A DNA stretch of 21,690 bases from a virus, in the IMG/VR virus record IMGVR_UViG_3300032224_001706, positions 1 through 21,690 of that record. One strand, given 5' to 3'. The notes beneath the pieces are model-generated. The model ran no database searches, was not told the origin of the DNA, and saw only the letters and a list, made by a program, of their open reading frames with translations. The translations under genes were made by a program, and so were the position numbers. This document shows, one piece after another, positions 6,645 through 14,767 of this stretch (within the stretch, counting starts at the first letter, position 1; every line of letters starts with the position of its first letter).

Positions 6645-6941
6645 ATGATAAAATTAGATAAACCGAGTTTTATCTTCACATCAGAAGAAACTCAAACAAA
6701 TAGAAAAGTAAGTGAATTAAGTATTAATGTAACTCAATACTTAGGCTTTGTAGAAAAACCTAAAGGTTTTATAAACTCTACAATTAATTCAGATTTTGGC
6801 CAATTGTCAGAATTAAGTATGACAATTGAAGACATTGAATTTAAAGGCAAAGATGTTTTAGCTGAATTACATAAAATTTATCTTGCTAAACTACAAGCAT
6901 TAAACAAAAAAATAAATTTTACAGACACCTATAATAATTAA
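6645..6941 (+). CDS. Small hypothetical protein
   Basis: A 98-residue protein of unknown family. It is soluble and mixed alpha/beta by eye, with no signal or membrane segment. It starts 10 nt after the fibre-like gene and ends 3 nt before the next gene, so it belongs to the same transcript. By position it may be a small structural protein or a fibre chaperone; neither is shown by its sequence. Confidence 0.65.
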   Translation: MIKLDKPSFIFTSEETQTNRKVSELSINVTQYLGFVEKPKGFINSTINSDFGQLSELSMTIEDIEFKGKDVLAELHKIYLAKLQALNKKINFTDTYNN

Positions 6942-6944
6942 TTT

Positions 6945-7376
6945 ATGACTAAAAAAGATTTTCTTGTAATTTACAACACAGCTAATTACGCTGCAAACAA
7001 CGCTTTTAATAAATTTGGATTGAAAGCAAAGTTTTTTACAAACTCATTTAAAAGCGATTTTGAAGCATTAGCAGATGAAGAGTATTACCTAAGAGCCGAA
7101 CTTGCAGAAAAAGACAATGGAGTGCCTAAAAAAGACCAATCTGGCCAATTAATTATTAATTATGAAAATGAAAAAAAATTAATGGTAGAATTAAAAAAAT
7201 GGAAATTGGAAGAATTTGTTTTAGACAAATCTAAACTTGCACCATTTGTACCAACTGAAAAAGATGAAAAGTGCTTTTTAATTAGCCCCGAAATATATGA
7301 AACATTAAATGGTTTTGTATTTGACTTAAATGAAGAAAAATACCTTGAAATACTTTCGAAACAACATAAAACATAA
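6945..7376 (+). CDS. Hypothetical protein downstream of fibre gene
   Basis: A 143-residue, charged, soluble protein that I do not recognise. It has long lysine/glutamate-rich helices (residues about 45-105) and no membrane segment. It sits 3 nt after the preceding gene and 21 nt before the holin-like gene. Small proteins after fibre genes are often assembly chaperones, but that is only a positional guess. Confidence 0.65.
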   Translation: MTKKDFLVIYNTANYAANNAFNKFGLKAKFFTNSFKSDFEALADEEYYLRAELAEKDNGVPKKDQSGQLIINYENEKKLMVELKKWKLEEFVLDKSKLAPFVPTEKDEKCFLISPEIYETLNGFVFDLNEEKYLEILSKQHKT

Positions 7377-7397
7377 ACTATAAAATACTAATATTAT

Positions 7398-7592
7398 ATG
7401 CCTCACAGATTACTTGATGTACTAATGTCGTTAATGGGTTTGATAGCTTTACTTGAAAAGCATCATTTTTTATTTGCTTCTATTGCAAGTTTGTGTACTA
7501 TTTTTTATTGGCTTTACAGATTTGTAGAATGGTTAATAAAAAAAATTACAAGCAAATCAGTTGATGATTTTGAAAAAGGGGCAAATAAATAA
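7398..7592 (+). CDS. Small membrane protein, holin-like
   Basis: A 64-residue protein with a hydrophobic stretch near residues 6-18 and a clearer membrane segment near 24-46. A basic then acidic tail (WLIKKITSKSVDDFEKGANK) ends it. Length, topology and position upstream of a lysozyme fit a phage holin, which would permeabilise the inner membrane to release the endolysin. Holins are not conserved in sequence, so this is a contextual call. A second small membrane protein two genes along is an equally good candidate. Confidence 0.55.
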   Translation: MPHRLLDVLMSLMGLIALLEKHHFLFASIASLCTIFYWLYRFVEWLIKKITSKSVDDFEKGANK

Positions 7593-7593
7593 T

Positions 7594-7641
7594 ATGGAGA
7601 GAGAAGATTACATTTTTCAATTTTTAAACTTAGAAGAATGA
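7594..7641 (+). CDS. Possible 15-residue micro-ORF
   Basis: An ATG 1 nt after the preceding stop opens a 15-codon frame (MEREDYIFQFLNLEE) that ends at TGA 1 nt before the next ATG. It fills the gap between two holin-like genes exactly. The neat fit suggests translation, perhaps for coupling, but a chance ORF is possible. Confidence 0.3.
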   Translation: MEREDYIFQFLNLEE

Positions 7642-7642
7642 T

Positions 7643-7885
7643 ATGACTAAATTTGGAAAAAAATACAAAAACCACCCAACGCCAAAATGGGCTTTAATAC
7701 TTCAAGAATTATTTGAATATGGTTTTGGAGCAATTGCCACTGGAACAATTTTGGTTCCTGACGAATGGGTTTGGTGGAAATATGTAATAGCCATTTCTGG
7801 TATTATAGTTGGAGCTTGGAATAAAATAAAGCATTACTTTGCAGAAACAAATAATTTTCCAATAGATGAAAATTCGCCAAAATAA
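7643..7885 (+). CDS. Small membrane protein, second holin-like candidate
   Basis: An 80-residue protein with a basic N-terminus (MTKFGKKYKNHPTPKW) and two hydrophobic segments, about 26-40 and 46-60, followed by a charged tail. It lies 2 nt before the lysozyme gene. Two short hydrophobic segments, small size and direct linkage to the endolysin fit a class II-like holin. Paired holin-like genes may act as holin and antiholin; which is which cannot be told from sequence. Confidence 0.6.
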   Translation: MTKFGKKYKNHPTPKWALILQELFEYGFGAIATGTILVPDEWVWWKYVIAISGIIVGAWNKIKHYFAETNNFPIDENSPK

Positions 7886-7887
7886 TT

Positions 7888-8388
7888 ATGAAAACAGGAA
7901 TTAAGGGAATTGATTTGATAAAAGAATTTGAATCTTTGCATGATGGAGATTTAAAACAAATAGGGCTTCAACCAAAAATGTGTCCAGCAAATATTTGGAC
8001 CGAGGGTTATGGTCGAGCTATGCGTGATAACAAGGGATTGTTTATTAAAGGTTCTGCAAATAAAACATTGGCTTATTCTAGCATATCAATACACAATGAA
8101 GAAGAAGCGGTAAAAGCATTAATGGAAGATTTAAAGCCACGCGAGCAGCTTATAATTCAAAAAATAAAAGTACCATTAACTCAAAACCAATTTGATGCTC
8201 TTGTAGCATATTTTTATAATATTGGATTTTCAGACACCATGGTTAAATTGATTAATGGCAAATTTCCTATTGAGCAAATTACTAAATGGTGGAAAACTCA
8301 TTATATAACAGGAGAAGGAAACACTAAACCTTTGGCAGGATTAATTCGAAGAAGAGAAGCAGAATCAAATTTATTTATACAACCATGA
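7888..8388 (+). CDS. Lysozyme / endolysin, GH24 family
   Basis: A 166-residue T4/P22-type lysozyme (glycoside hydrolase family 24) that would cleave the MurNAc-GlcNAc bond of peptidoglycan at lysis. The catalytic Glu15 lies in IKEFESLHD. After a longer than usual loop come CPANIWTEGYGR (Cys32 at the position often Asp or Cys in this family, Thr38, then GYG). The conserved helix LTQNQFDALVAYFYNIG and the C-terminal GLIRRREAESNLF are both present. The residue after GYG is Arg instead of the usual His. It has no N-terminal signal or SAR segment, so release should depend on a holin, consistent with the two upstream membrane proteins. Its stop overlaps the next start as ATGA. Confidence 0.92.
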   Translation: MKTGIKGIDLIKEFESLHDGDLKQIGLQPKMCPANIWTEGYGRAMRDNKGLFIKGSANKTLAYSSISIHNEEEAVKALMEDLKPREQLIIQKIKVPLTQNQFDALVAYFYNIGFSDTMVKLINGKFPIEQITKWWKTHYITGEGNTKPLAGLIRRREAESNLFIQP

Positions 8389-8720
8389 CAACACAAATAA
8401 CACTAGCACTTATAAGCGTATTGTTTTTTATGCTTATGAAATTTGTAATGGACGCAATAGCCCATTATGATTTTTTTACAAAAATTGGTTGGCCATATTT
8501 TTGGAGTAGAACTGCAAAAGAAGCACCTAAAACTAATTGGTTTTATAGGTATTTTCCAATGTTTCACGATGCTTGGCATTTGGCTACATTCTTACAAGTA
8601 TTTCAAATATGTCTTATAGTATCAATACCTTGTAATAATGTTTGGGTATTTCCAATATTGATTGTAATTTCAGGCTTAGTATTTAATGTTTTAAACGACT
8701 GGGCTTCAAAAGTAAAATAA
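8385..8720 (+). CDS. Multi-pass membrane protein of lysis cassette
   Basis: A 111-residue protein with hydrophobic segments near 4-20, 67-82 and 88-102, and an aromatic, His-containing middle (residues about 26-66, with DFFTKIGWPYFW and FHDAWH). Its start overlaps the lysozyme stop by 4 nt, so it is probably made with the lysozyme. I do not recognise the family. It could aid lysis, act in superinfection exclusion, or be a third holin-like component. It is the last gene before a promoter-terminator region. Confidence 0.6.
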   Translation: MTTQITLALISVLFFMLMKFVMDAIAHYDFFTKIGWPYFWSRTAKEAPKTNWFYRYFPMFHDAWHLATFLQVFQICLIVSIPCNNVWVFPILIVISGLVFNVLNDWASKVK

Positions 8721-8750
8721 TTGCAATTGTAAAAAGTAATTATATATTTG
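8721..8750 (+). promoter_or_regulatory. Promoter (TTG-N19-TATATTTG)
   Basis: TTG (8721-8723), a 19-nt spacer and TATATTTG (8743-8750) are a good Bacteroidota promoter match directly after the upstream stop codon. Transcription would begin near 8757 and meet an intrinsic terminator about 50 nt later. Confidence 0.6.
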
Positions 8751-8756
8751 CATTGT

Positions 8757-8810
8757 ATTCATAGTGTTAATTTTTTCATCATTAAGCCCCGAACAACATC
8801 GGGGTTTTTT
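8757..8810 (+). ncRNA. Candidate ~54-nt small RNA or attenuated leader
   Basis: The interval between the promoter at 8721-8750 and the end of the terminator T-run at 8810 has no ORF. The predicted transcript is an unstructured AU-rich 5' part followed by the terminator hairpin, which is the form of many small RNAs. It may instead be a leader whose terminator is read through into the spanin-like genes. Confidence 0.35.
8787..8810 (+). terminator. Intrinsic terminator
   Basis: CCCCGA (8787-8792) and TCGGGG (8799-8804) form a perfect 6-bp G+C-rich stem with a 6-nt loop, followed by six T residues. It would stop transcription from the tail/lysis operon and from the promoter at 8721. Confidence 0.85.
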
Positions 8811-8837
8811 GTTTTGTAACTTTTTAATTTACCTTCG
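8808..8837 (+). promoter_or_regulatory. Possible promoter for spanin-like pair
   Basis: TTTG (8808-8811), an 18-nt spacer and TACCTTCG (8830-8837) fit the consensus with one mismatch. The -33 box overlaps the terminator T-run. The -7 box ends 4 nt before the ATG at 8842, so the transcript would be leaderless or nearly so. Confidence 0.45.
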
Positions 8838-8841
8838 TATT

Positions 8842-9201
8842 ATGAAAATTTGGCAAATAGCATTAATAACAATTTTATCAATTGGTTTAATTATATACTT
8901 TGAAACCAAAAATACATTACCTCAACAAACACCAATTTTTGTACCTTCTAACGTAAAGCCATTAGAAAAGAAAGCAGACGACTTGCACAAGTCGGCAGAC
9001 AGCAGCTACAAGGCAGCAAACCAAACAATTAAAAACACAAAACCCCTAATAAAAAAATACTATGATAAAGACAAAACTATTGTTACTCTTAGCTCTAATA
9101 ACTCACTTGTGTTATTCACAGAATGGAACAAGCAAATTGATAGTATCGGGGAAAGATACTTTTGCCTTGGTGCCGATTCACTTTATAATGAACTCAAATA
9201 G
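8842..9201 (+). CDS. Inner-membrane spanin-like protein (Rz-like)
   Basis: A 119-residue protein starting at the ATG at 8842. Upstream in-frame codons would run through the terminator hairpin, so a longer form is unlikely. It has one N-terminal membrane anchor (about residues 4-20, WQIALITILSIGLIIYF). A polar helical segment rich in Lys, Asp and Ser follows (about 41-75), then a short C-terminal region. An N-terminal anchor with a periplasmic helical domain, after the endolysin and overlapping a second secreted-protein gene in another frame, is the arrangement of Rz (i-spanin). Spanins fuse inner and outer membranes in the last step of lysis. The family is not recognisable by sequence, so the call rests on topology and gene overlap. 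Confidence 0.45.
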   Translation: MKIWQIALITILSIGLIIYFETKNTLPQQTPIFVPSNVKPLEKKADDLHKSADSSYKAANQTIKNTKPLIKKYYDKDKTIVTLSSNNSLVLFTEWNKQIDSIGERYFCLGADSLYNELK

Positions 9202-9472
9202 AGTTAAGAATATGAACGATATTCAAAAGCAATTATTAGACAGCACATTTAAAGCGTTTGACGCTAAAAACAAAGAAGCTAAATTTTTAAGAAAAGAGCT
9301 TACCCTAAAAGATACGATTATAGAGATTAAAAACACCGACATAGGTAAATGCTCGGAACTACTAAAAAAAGAAACGCAGAGGGCAGATAAAGCAGAAAAA
9401 AAAGTAATATTTTGGAGATATGTTTCGGCAGTAACAACTACAGCGCTTGTTTTATATGCAATAATTAAATAA
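9062..9472 (+). CDS. Secreted, membrane-anchored spanin partner candidate
   Basis: A 136-residue protein with a signal peptide (MIKTKLLLLLALITHLCYSQ, probable cut before Gln, as in many Bacteroidota secreted proteins). A charged coiled-coil-like region follows (about 55-110), then a C-terminal hydrophobic segment (about 114-134, VIFWRYVSAVTTTALVLYAII). The cysteine near the cut site lacks a standard lipobox, so an outer-membrane lipoprotein like Rz1 is not supported. The first 140 nt overlap the preceding gene in the +1 frame. The overlap and the lysis context suggest a spanin-like pair, but signal peptide plus C-terminal anchor is unusual for either partner and a different envelope role is possible. 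Confidence 0.4.
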   Translation: MIKTKLLLLLALITHLCYSQNGTSKLIVSGKDTFALVPIHFIMNSNRVKNMNDIQKQLLDSTFKAFDAKNKEAKFLRKELTLKDTIIEIKNTDIGKCSELLKKETQRADKAEKKVIFWRYVSAVTTTALVLYAIIK

Positions 9473-9477
9473 TTTTG
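9447..9477 (+). promoter_or_regulatory. Promoter for terminase gene (TTG-N20-TAATTTTG)
   Basis: TTG (9447-9449), a 20-nt spacer and TAATTTTG (9470-9477) match the consensus. The -7 box overlaps the stop codon of the upstream gene and ends 5 nt before the terminase ATG, so the transcript may be leaderless. Confidence 0.5.
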
Positions 9478-9482
9478 TTTTA

Positions 9483-12362
9483 ATGGAATTGGATTTCGAT
9501 AATTTTTCGTGGGATAAAATGCTCGCGGACACATACAACATGAAACCAAAACAAGACCCAAGAGTTTTGTATGAGAGCGTGTTTAGCTTCAAGGAATATC
9601 ACGAAGATTTACAAGATGTAGATGTAAGGAAATTTCTCAGATTTATACCTATGTGCTATGATAAAAATAGCCCACTTCGACAACACATTACAGAAACAAA
9701 TCGTTTAAAAATAAAAGCAGCCGATTTAGCTGGATTTGTTCGTCAAGAAGATGGACGTTTTTTAAGCAACGTAGAAAGCGTATTGGCAGGAGAAAGTGAG
9801 ATTGCTAACAGAATGATTATTCGTTACGTTACGCAACATAAAAACAGCCTTTACACTCGTTTTGTAATGTATCAAGAGTTATACGAAAACGAAATGCAAA
9901 AGCTCCGAAGCGGAGAAAAGGGAGTGGCCAAGATTTCAGAATTTGATACACTAGGAGATAGGCTTGACGAAATACGTCAAGAATTATTTAGCCAAGACAA
10001 TAATCAAAAATTACATCAAGACTTTATTCAATTTTATTTTGAAGATAAACTTTTGCTTCGTCCCGAAGACATAGCTGAAAAATTAAGAAAAGGAGAGCAA
10101 CCAGTTACTCCACCCGAAAAAAAAAAATTCGAAAAGCAGCCAAGTCAAAAGATACTTAACGAATACCAAAAAGAAGATAGTTACGTTATCATAAACGAAG
10201 ACCCTGATTTACACCCAATACACATAAAATTACCAAAGTGTGAAGACCCAACTCAAGCAGATGGATATGGATTGCCAATAAAAGACCAAAAGTTTAGCAT
10301 TGTTAAATGGCCAAATAAGTTAGAGTATTTATTATCAACAGTAGAAAAAATTGAAGATGTTTGGGCAACATTAAGCGCAAATCAAGCTGAATATAAAAAA
10401 GAAATACGTTGGATTGAAGACCAATGGTACTACACATTAAATGGATATTGGTTTTATAATAATGGGAAACTTACCTACTTAGATGGTTGGCATTACAACT
10501 TTTTAAACTTTTGGAAAATTGCTGGAACAATAAATCCCGAATACCGCGACAGAGATAGAAAATGGTATCATGGAATAAAATACGCTTATACTACAACCGA
10601 ATACCCACAAAAAGACGATAAGGGTAAATTAGTATATCAAAACGAATTAAAAAAAATCCTTAAAATGCAAGATGCAAAAAGGAGAGTATTTTTGGGATAT
10701 ACAGACCCAAAAGGTAGAAGAGCGGGAGATAGCAATAAACACCTTTGCGCCCAATACATTGAAACAATAACCCACTTTGGTATAATATCAGGTATAGTTT
10801 CAAGTAGTGGTGGCCATGCAAAAGATAAATTGTTTGATGAAATTTTAGTTTCGTCTTGGCAGAAACAAGCGTTCTTTTTTAGGCCAATGACTTCAAGTAA
10901 TGAAAACCCCAATACAGAAATAAACTTTTCAGCAAGTAGAAAAAGAGCCGACAATAGTAAAATGCAACTGCAGCTCAAATCAAAATTGGATCACTCACCA
11001 ACAGCAACAGCAAGTTACTATGATGGAGGTAAGTTATTTTGGTTGCTTTGTGATGAATCAGGAAAAGCTAAAGATATTGATGTTTACGAGCGGCACCAAC
11101 AATTAAAACAGTGTGTAGCCCAAGGAGCAGGTATAAATATTTTTGGTTTTATGGGGTTACCTTCAACAGTAGGAGAAATGGAAGGTGCAGGTGGACGAGG
11201 TTACTATAATATTTGCAAAGATAGTTTTTTTGAAAAACGAAACATATCTGGGCAGACTACAACAGGACTTATGCTTTTATACATTTCTTGTTTAGAAGGA
11301 TTGGAAGGATTTGTAGATGAATATGGCTATTCAGTAATAAATAATCCAACACCACAACAAGCTAAATTTATTAATAAAAATTATGGTTCAAAAGAATATA
11401 TAAACAGCACAAGGGCAGCATTATTATTAGACCCAAAAGACATTGATAAGTATAACGAGTTTGTAAGACAAAACCCTATTTATTTTAAAGAATGTTTTAG
11501 GACAACCGATGGTGATATAGGTTTTAACACCAAAATAATAAACGAAAGACTTGATGAAATATCAATGAATAAACACCTTTGGATAAGAAAAGGAAATTTT
11601 TATTGGACAGGAGAAAAGTACAATAGTAGAGTTGAGTTTATGGACATTCCAAATGGAAAGTGGGAAGTCAGCCAACTTTTACCATCAAATGTTAGTAGTA
11701 AATTTAATTGGACAACTATAAACGGAGAACCACAAAGAGTTCCATTTGCACCAAAACACATTACTTGTTGCGATCCTTACAAACAAGAAAAAACAGTAAG
11801 TGGTAGAATGTCCGATTTAGGTATTGCAACAGCGTATGATTACGACCAAAGCGTTGATGGTGGTAAAGAACCAATGGATTGGCAAAGCTACAGATTAACG
11901 TGTACATATTTAGGAAGACCGGGTTCAACAGATGATCAATATGACGATGTTTTATTGCAAGCAGTTTATTACAACTCATGGATTTATCCTGAAATAAACG
12001 TAGCTGAAATAATACCATTTATGACTAAGATTGGATTTGCAGGGTATTTTCTTTATGATTACGATTGGAAAACAGGAAAACTTAGGGTAACACCAGGATT
12101 TAATTCACAAGGAGAAAAAAAACAAAATCTATTTAATACAGTAAGAAATTATATTTCTGTGCATGGACACAAAGATAAGCATGCTGATTTTTTACAACAA
12201 TGTAAAGATATTTCAAGCATGGATGAAATGACAGATTTCGATTTGTTTACCGCAGGAGCAGGGGCATTAATGGGATGTAGTAGTATAATGGTACAATCTC
12301 AAAAATCAAAAACAGAAGTAGTTAGGAAGCCAAATATGTTCAAAAAGAGAAAATATACTTAA
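9483..12362 (+). CDS. Terminase large subunit, unusually long
   Basis: A 959-residue DNA-packaging motor that would pump phage DNA into the procapsid and cut it. The ATPase half has a degenerate Walker A-like GRRAGDSNK (about 411-419) and a Walker B strand KLFWLLCDES with Asp524-Glu525. The RNase H-like nuclease half has CCDPYKQ (Asp764), an acidic strand end near EINVAE (837-842) and MTDFDLFTAGAGALM (Asp918/Asp920). Typical large subunits are about 400-700 residues; the extra length is an N-terminal region (about 1-270) with no recognised motif, which may hold small-terminase or portal-docking functions. Walker A lacks the usual GKS/T, but lysine or arginine alternatives occur in terminases. 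No separate small terminase gene is seen upstream. Confidence 0.85.
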   Translation: MELDFDNFSWDKMLADTYNMKPKQDPRVLYESVFSFKEYHEDLQDVDVRKFLRFIPMCYDKNSPLRQHITETNRLKIKAADLAGFVRQEDGRFLSNVESVLAGESEIANRMIIRYVTQHKNSLYTRFVMYQELYENEMQKLRSGEKGVAKISEFDTLGDRLDEIRQELFSQDNNQKLHQDFIQFYFEDKLLLRPEDIAEKLRKGEQPVTPPEKKKFEKQPSQKILNEYQKEDSYVIINEDPDLHPIHIKLPKCEDPTQADGYGLPIKDQKFSIVKWPNKLEYLLSTVEKIEDVWATLSANQAEYKKEIRWIEDQWYYTLNGYWFYNNGKLTYLDGWHYNFLNFWKIAGTINPEYRDRDRKWYHGIKYAYTTTEYPQKDDKGKLVYQNELKKILKMQDAKRRVFLGYTDPKGRRAGDSNKHLCAQYIETITHFGIISGIVSSSGGHAKDKLFDEILVSSWQKQAFFFRPMTSSNENPNTEINFSASRKRADNSKMQLQLKSKLDHSPTATASYYDGGKLFWLLCDESGKAKDIDVYERHQQLKQCVAQGAGINIFGFMGLPSTVGEMEGAGGRGYYNICKDSFFEKRNISGQTTTGLMLLYISCLEGLEGFVDEYGYSVINNPTPQQAKFINKNYGSKEYINSTRAALLLDPKDIDKYNEFVRQNPIYFKECFRTTDGDIGFNTKIINERLDEISMNKHLWIRKGNFYWTGEKYNSRVEFMDIPNGKWEVSQLLPSNVSSKFNWTTINGEPQRVPFAPKHITCCDPYKQEKTVSGRMSDLGIATAYDYDQSVDGGKEPMDWQSYRLTCTYLGRPGSTDDQYDDVLLQAVYYNSWIYPEINVAEIIPFMTKIGFAGYFLYDYDWKTGKLRVTPGFNSQGEKKQNLFNTVRNYISVHGHKDKHADFLQQCKDISSMDEMTDFDLFTAGAGALMGCSSIMVQSQKSKTEVVRKPNMFKKRKYT

Positions 12363-12369
12363 AAATTTG

Positions 12370-12377
12370 TAATTTTG
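12370..12377 (+). promoter_or_regulatory. -7 box TAATTTTG before portal gene
   Basis: TAATTTTG matches TAnnTTTG and lies 19 nt before the portal ATG, just after the terminase stop. No good -33 TTG is present at 17-23 nt. The surrounding TTGTAATTTTGAA (12368-12380) is identical to the one before the large fibre gene (18501-18513), which supports function. Confidence 0.4.
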
Positions 12378-12396
12378 AAAAAAGAAATTTACAAAA

Positions 12397-14727
12397 ATGG
12401 CACTTACTCAAGAAAAATATTCAGCACAAATTGGAAGTAGTAGATTAGAAAAAGTTGCAAAACTTACTGAAAAAGACTACATTGAAGATGGCTATTTCTT
12501 TCCAAGTGACGATATTGACCCTTCATTAAAAAAAGGCGCATGGGCTTTAAAATGGTCGGAAGCAATTTGGAGTTTATTTTTAAGAAGCAACTTATCTACA
12601 AATGTTGCTATGCTTCAAGAAATGAGATGGCTAAGAATGTATGGTGCAGGTTCGCAACCTAAAGAACTATACATGGATTTATTGCTAGATAATGAATCAG
12701 GAAAAGGAAGAGAAGGATATATGGCTACCAATTGGGACATATTTAGCCCTATGAGTAAATACAAAAGAGTAATACAAGGTAAGTTTGAATCGCTCGAATT
12801 TGATTATGTAGCCACAGCTATTGACCCTACATCAATAGATGAAAAAGATGAAGCTAAATGGGAATTATGGTACAAATCAAATTACGCAGAAAAAGAAAGA
12901 GAAATACAAGCTATGATAGGTTTGCCTCCCGAAAACCAAGTTGAATATATTGCAAAATCATTAGAAGAACTAGATTTATTCAAAGAAATGGGAGGGTTTA
13001 AAATTAAAGCAGAATCGGAAGCCGAAGCCGTTTTGAGTGCTACCGATTACCTTTCAGATATAGGAACAATAAAAAGAAAATTAATTAATGATGCTATTGA
13101 TTTAAACAGAATGGCATTTAGAGATTTGTATGATCCAATAAGTAAAACTTGCAAATACGAATATGTTGATTGGGAGAATTTGGTTATAGATTATTCGAAT
13201 GAAACAGATTTTAAAGACATTCGTTTTTGGGGTTATCTAAAATTTGAAACATTAAATAATGTTCGAGTTGAAACTGGATTAACCGAAAAAGAACTTTTAG
13301 AAATGGCAAAGCCATGGTACGGATTATTTGGTAATTACAATGGACAGCAAATGAATAGATATGTTCAAGGTAATTACGTCAATGAAAATGGAGATTACGT
13401 TTACAATATGTTTAGGGTTCCTGTTTTAGTTTCGGAGTGGATAAGTACTGATTCATATTACGAAACAGTGAAAAATGGTAAACGCTACCCTCAAGAGCAT
13501 GGAAAAATAATAAATACTGAAAAGAAAAAAACAAAAGTTGTAACCAAAAACAGAGCTTACACCACAAAATGGATTATAGGTAGTAAATACGTTTATGATG
13601 ATGGACCACAATTAGCAGGTAATATTGAAAAGCCAACTTTGAGTATTCATGCGATAAGACTTCAAGGTAAATCAATTGTAGAAACAATCATTCCTAACTT
13701 AGATCAGATACAATTAACAAAATTAAGACTTGAAAGCGCAATAGCAACAGCAGCACCAAATGGATTGAACATAGAAATAGGTGCAATGGAAAATATTGAT
13801 TTGGGTGATGGTATAATGAAACCCTTACAACTTATAGCCTTAAAAAGACAAACAGGTGATACTGTTTACCGAGCAACCACACACGCAGGAGATAGGGGTA
13901 GTCAAGCAAACCCAATAAGTCATTCAGAAGGAGGTGTTGGTAATTTATTCAACGAGTGTATAAAAAATTTTGAAATAAACTTTAATTTTATTTCGGAACT
14001 TACAGGAATAGATAGGGTAAGCGCAGCAAGCCCAAAAGGTGGAGAACAAACAGCTACCGAAACAAAAGCAGCAATAAGCGCAACTAACGATTCGTTACAA
14101 CCCATTTATACCTCGTATATTCAAATAAAACAATGGGCAGGGCAAACAGTGTTACCTCGTATTCAAAGAGCTATTAGACGTTATCCTGAAACTAAAAAAA
14201 TATATCAAAACATTTTAGGTAAAAGTGGAACTTCAATACTTGAAATAAGCAGCGACATAGGAGTAAGGGATATGGGAATAAAGATTGAAATAAAACCCAC
14301 TCAAGAAAGAAAGCAACAAATAATGCAAGCAGCAATTGAAGCTATGAAGCCCGGTAAGGATGGAGAGAAAATAAGCATGGGCGATTATTTAATGATAAGC
14401 AGATTAATAAACGCAGGTAGATTAAACCATGCTGAAACATTAATTAGATTTAAGCAAGACCAAAGCCGAGAGCAATCAATAAAACTTCAACAAGAAAACA
14501 TGAAGCTAAATGCTGAAAGCGCACAACAAACTGAAATGTTAAAAGCTAAAAACGAAATGGAAAAAATTAAGTTTGAAGCAGACCAAACAATACGAATTGA
14601 AGCCGCGAAAGCATTATTTAAAATTGAAGGAACTAGTAATGAAACTATTTTGAGATTACAAGAACAAATGATAATGAGCACTTTACAACCTCAAGTAGAA
14701 AGTAACACACAACAAATGCAACAATAA
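12397..14727 (+). CDS. Portal protein
   Basis: A 776-residue protein that fits the portal, the dodecameric ring at the capsid vertex through which DNA passes. Evidence is the position directly after the terminase, the length, and the composition. A mixed N-terminal domain leads to a core with long helices (about 430-460, ETIIPNLDQIQLTKLRLESA). Then comes an FNFISELTGIDRVSAASP loop-helix (about 525-545) of the kind seen in portal stem and wing regions, and a long coiled-coil, Gln-rich C-terminal tail (about 685-776) such as portal barrels carry. I cannot assign the family; the size is near that of crAss-like and P22-like portals. Confidence 0.75.
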   Translation: MALTQEKYSAQIGSSRLEKVAKLTEKDYIEDGYFFPSDDIDPSLKKGAWALKWSEAIWSLFLRSNLSTNVAMLQEMRWLRMYGAGSQPKELYMDLLLDNESGKGREGYMATNWDIFSPMSKYKRVIQGKFESLEFDYVATAIDPTSIDEKDEAKWELWYKSNYAEKEREIQAMIGLPPENQVEYIAKSLEELDLFKEMGGFKIKAESEAEAVLSATDYLSDIGTIKRKLINDAIDLNRMAFRDLYDPISKTCKYEYVDWENLVIDYSNETDFKDIRFWGYLKFETLNNVRVETGLTEKELLEMAKPWYGLFGNYNGQQMNRYVQGNYVNENGDYVYNMFRVPVLVSEWISTDSYYETVKNGKRYPQEHGKIINTEKKKTKVVTKNRAYTTKWIIGSKYVYDDGPQLAGNIEKPTLSIHAIRLQGKSIVETIIPNLDQIQLTKLRLESAIATAAPNGLNIEIGAMENIDLGDGIMKPLQLIALKRQTGDTVYRATTHAGDRGSQANPISHSEGGVGNLFNECIKNFEINFNFISELTGIDRVSAASPKGGEQTATETKAAISATNDSLQPIYTSYIQIKQWAGQTVLPRIQRAIRRYPETKKIYQNILGKSGTSILEISSDIGVRDMGIKIEIKPTQERKQQIMQAAIEAMKPGKDGEKISMGDYLMISRLINAGRLNHAETLIRFKQDQSREQSIKLQQENMKLNAESAQQTEMLKAKNEMEKIKFEADQTIRIEAAKALFKIEGTSNETILRLQEQMIMSTLQPQVESNTQQMQQ

Positions 14728-14760
14728 TTTGCTAATATCAAAACAATTAACATAAATTTG
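14728..14760 (+). promoter_or_regulatory. Promoter for scaffold/capsid genes (TTTG-N21-TAAATTTG)
   Basis: TTTG (14728-14731), a 21-nt spacer and TAAATTTG (14753-14760) are a full consensus match between the portal stop and the next ATG. The box ends 7 nt before the ATG, giving a very short or absent leader. It would drive the scaffold-like and capsid genes up to the terminator at 17392. Confidence 0.6.
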
Positions 14761-14767
14761 TAACACA

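Noticed and set aside
8764-8841. N-terminal extension of the spanin-like protein
   Set aside because: It would translate the terminator hairpin; the ATG at 8842 begins a good membrane anchor.
9223-9561. Minus-strand frame across the spanin partner and terminase start
   Set aside because: It is antisense to two supported genes, with no promoter or family resemblance.
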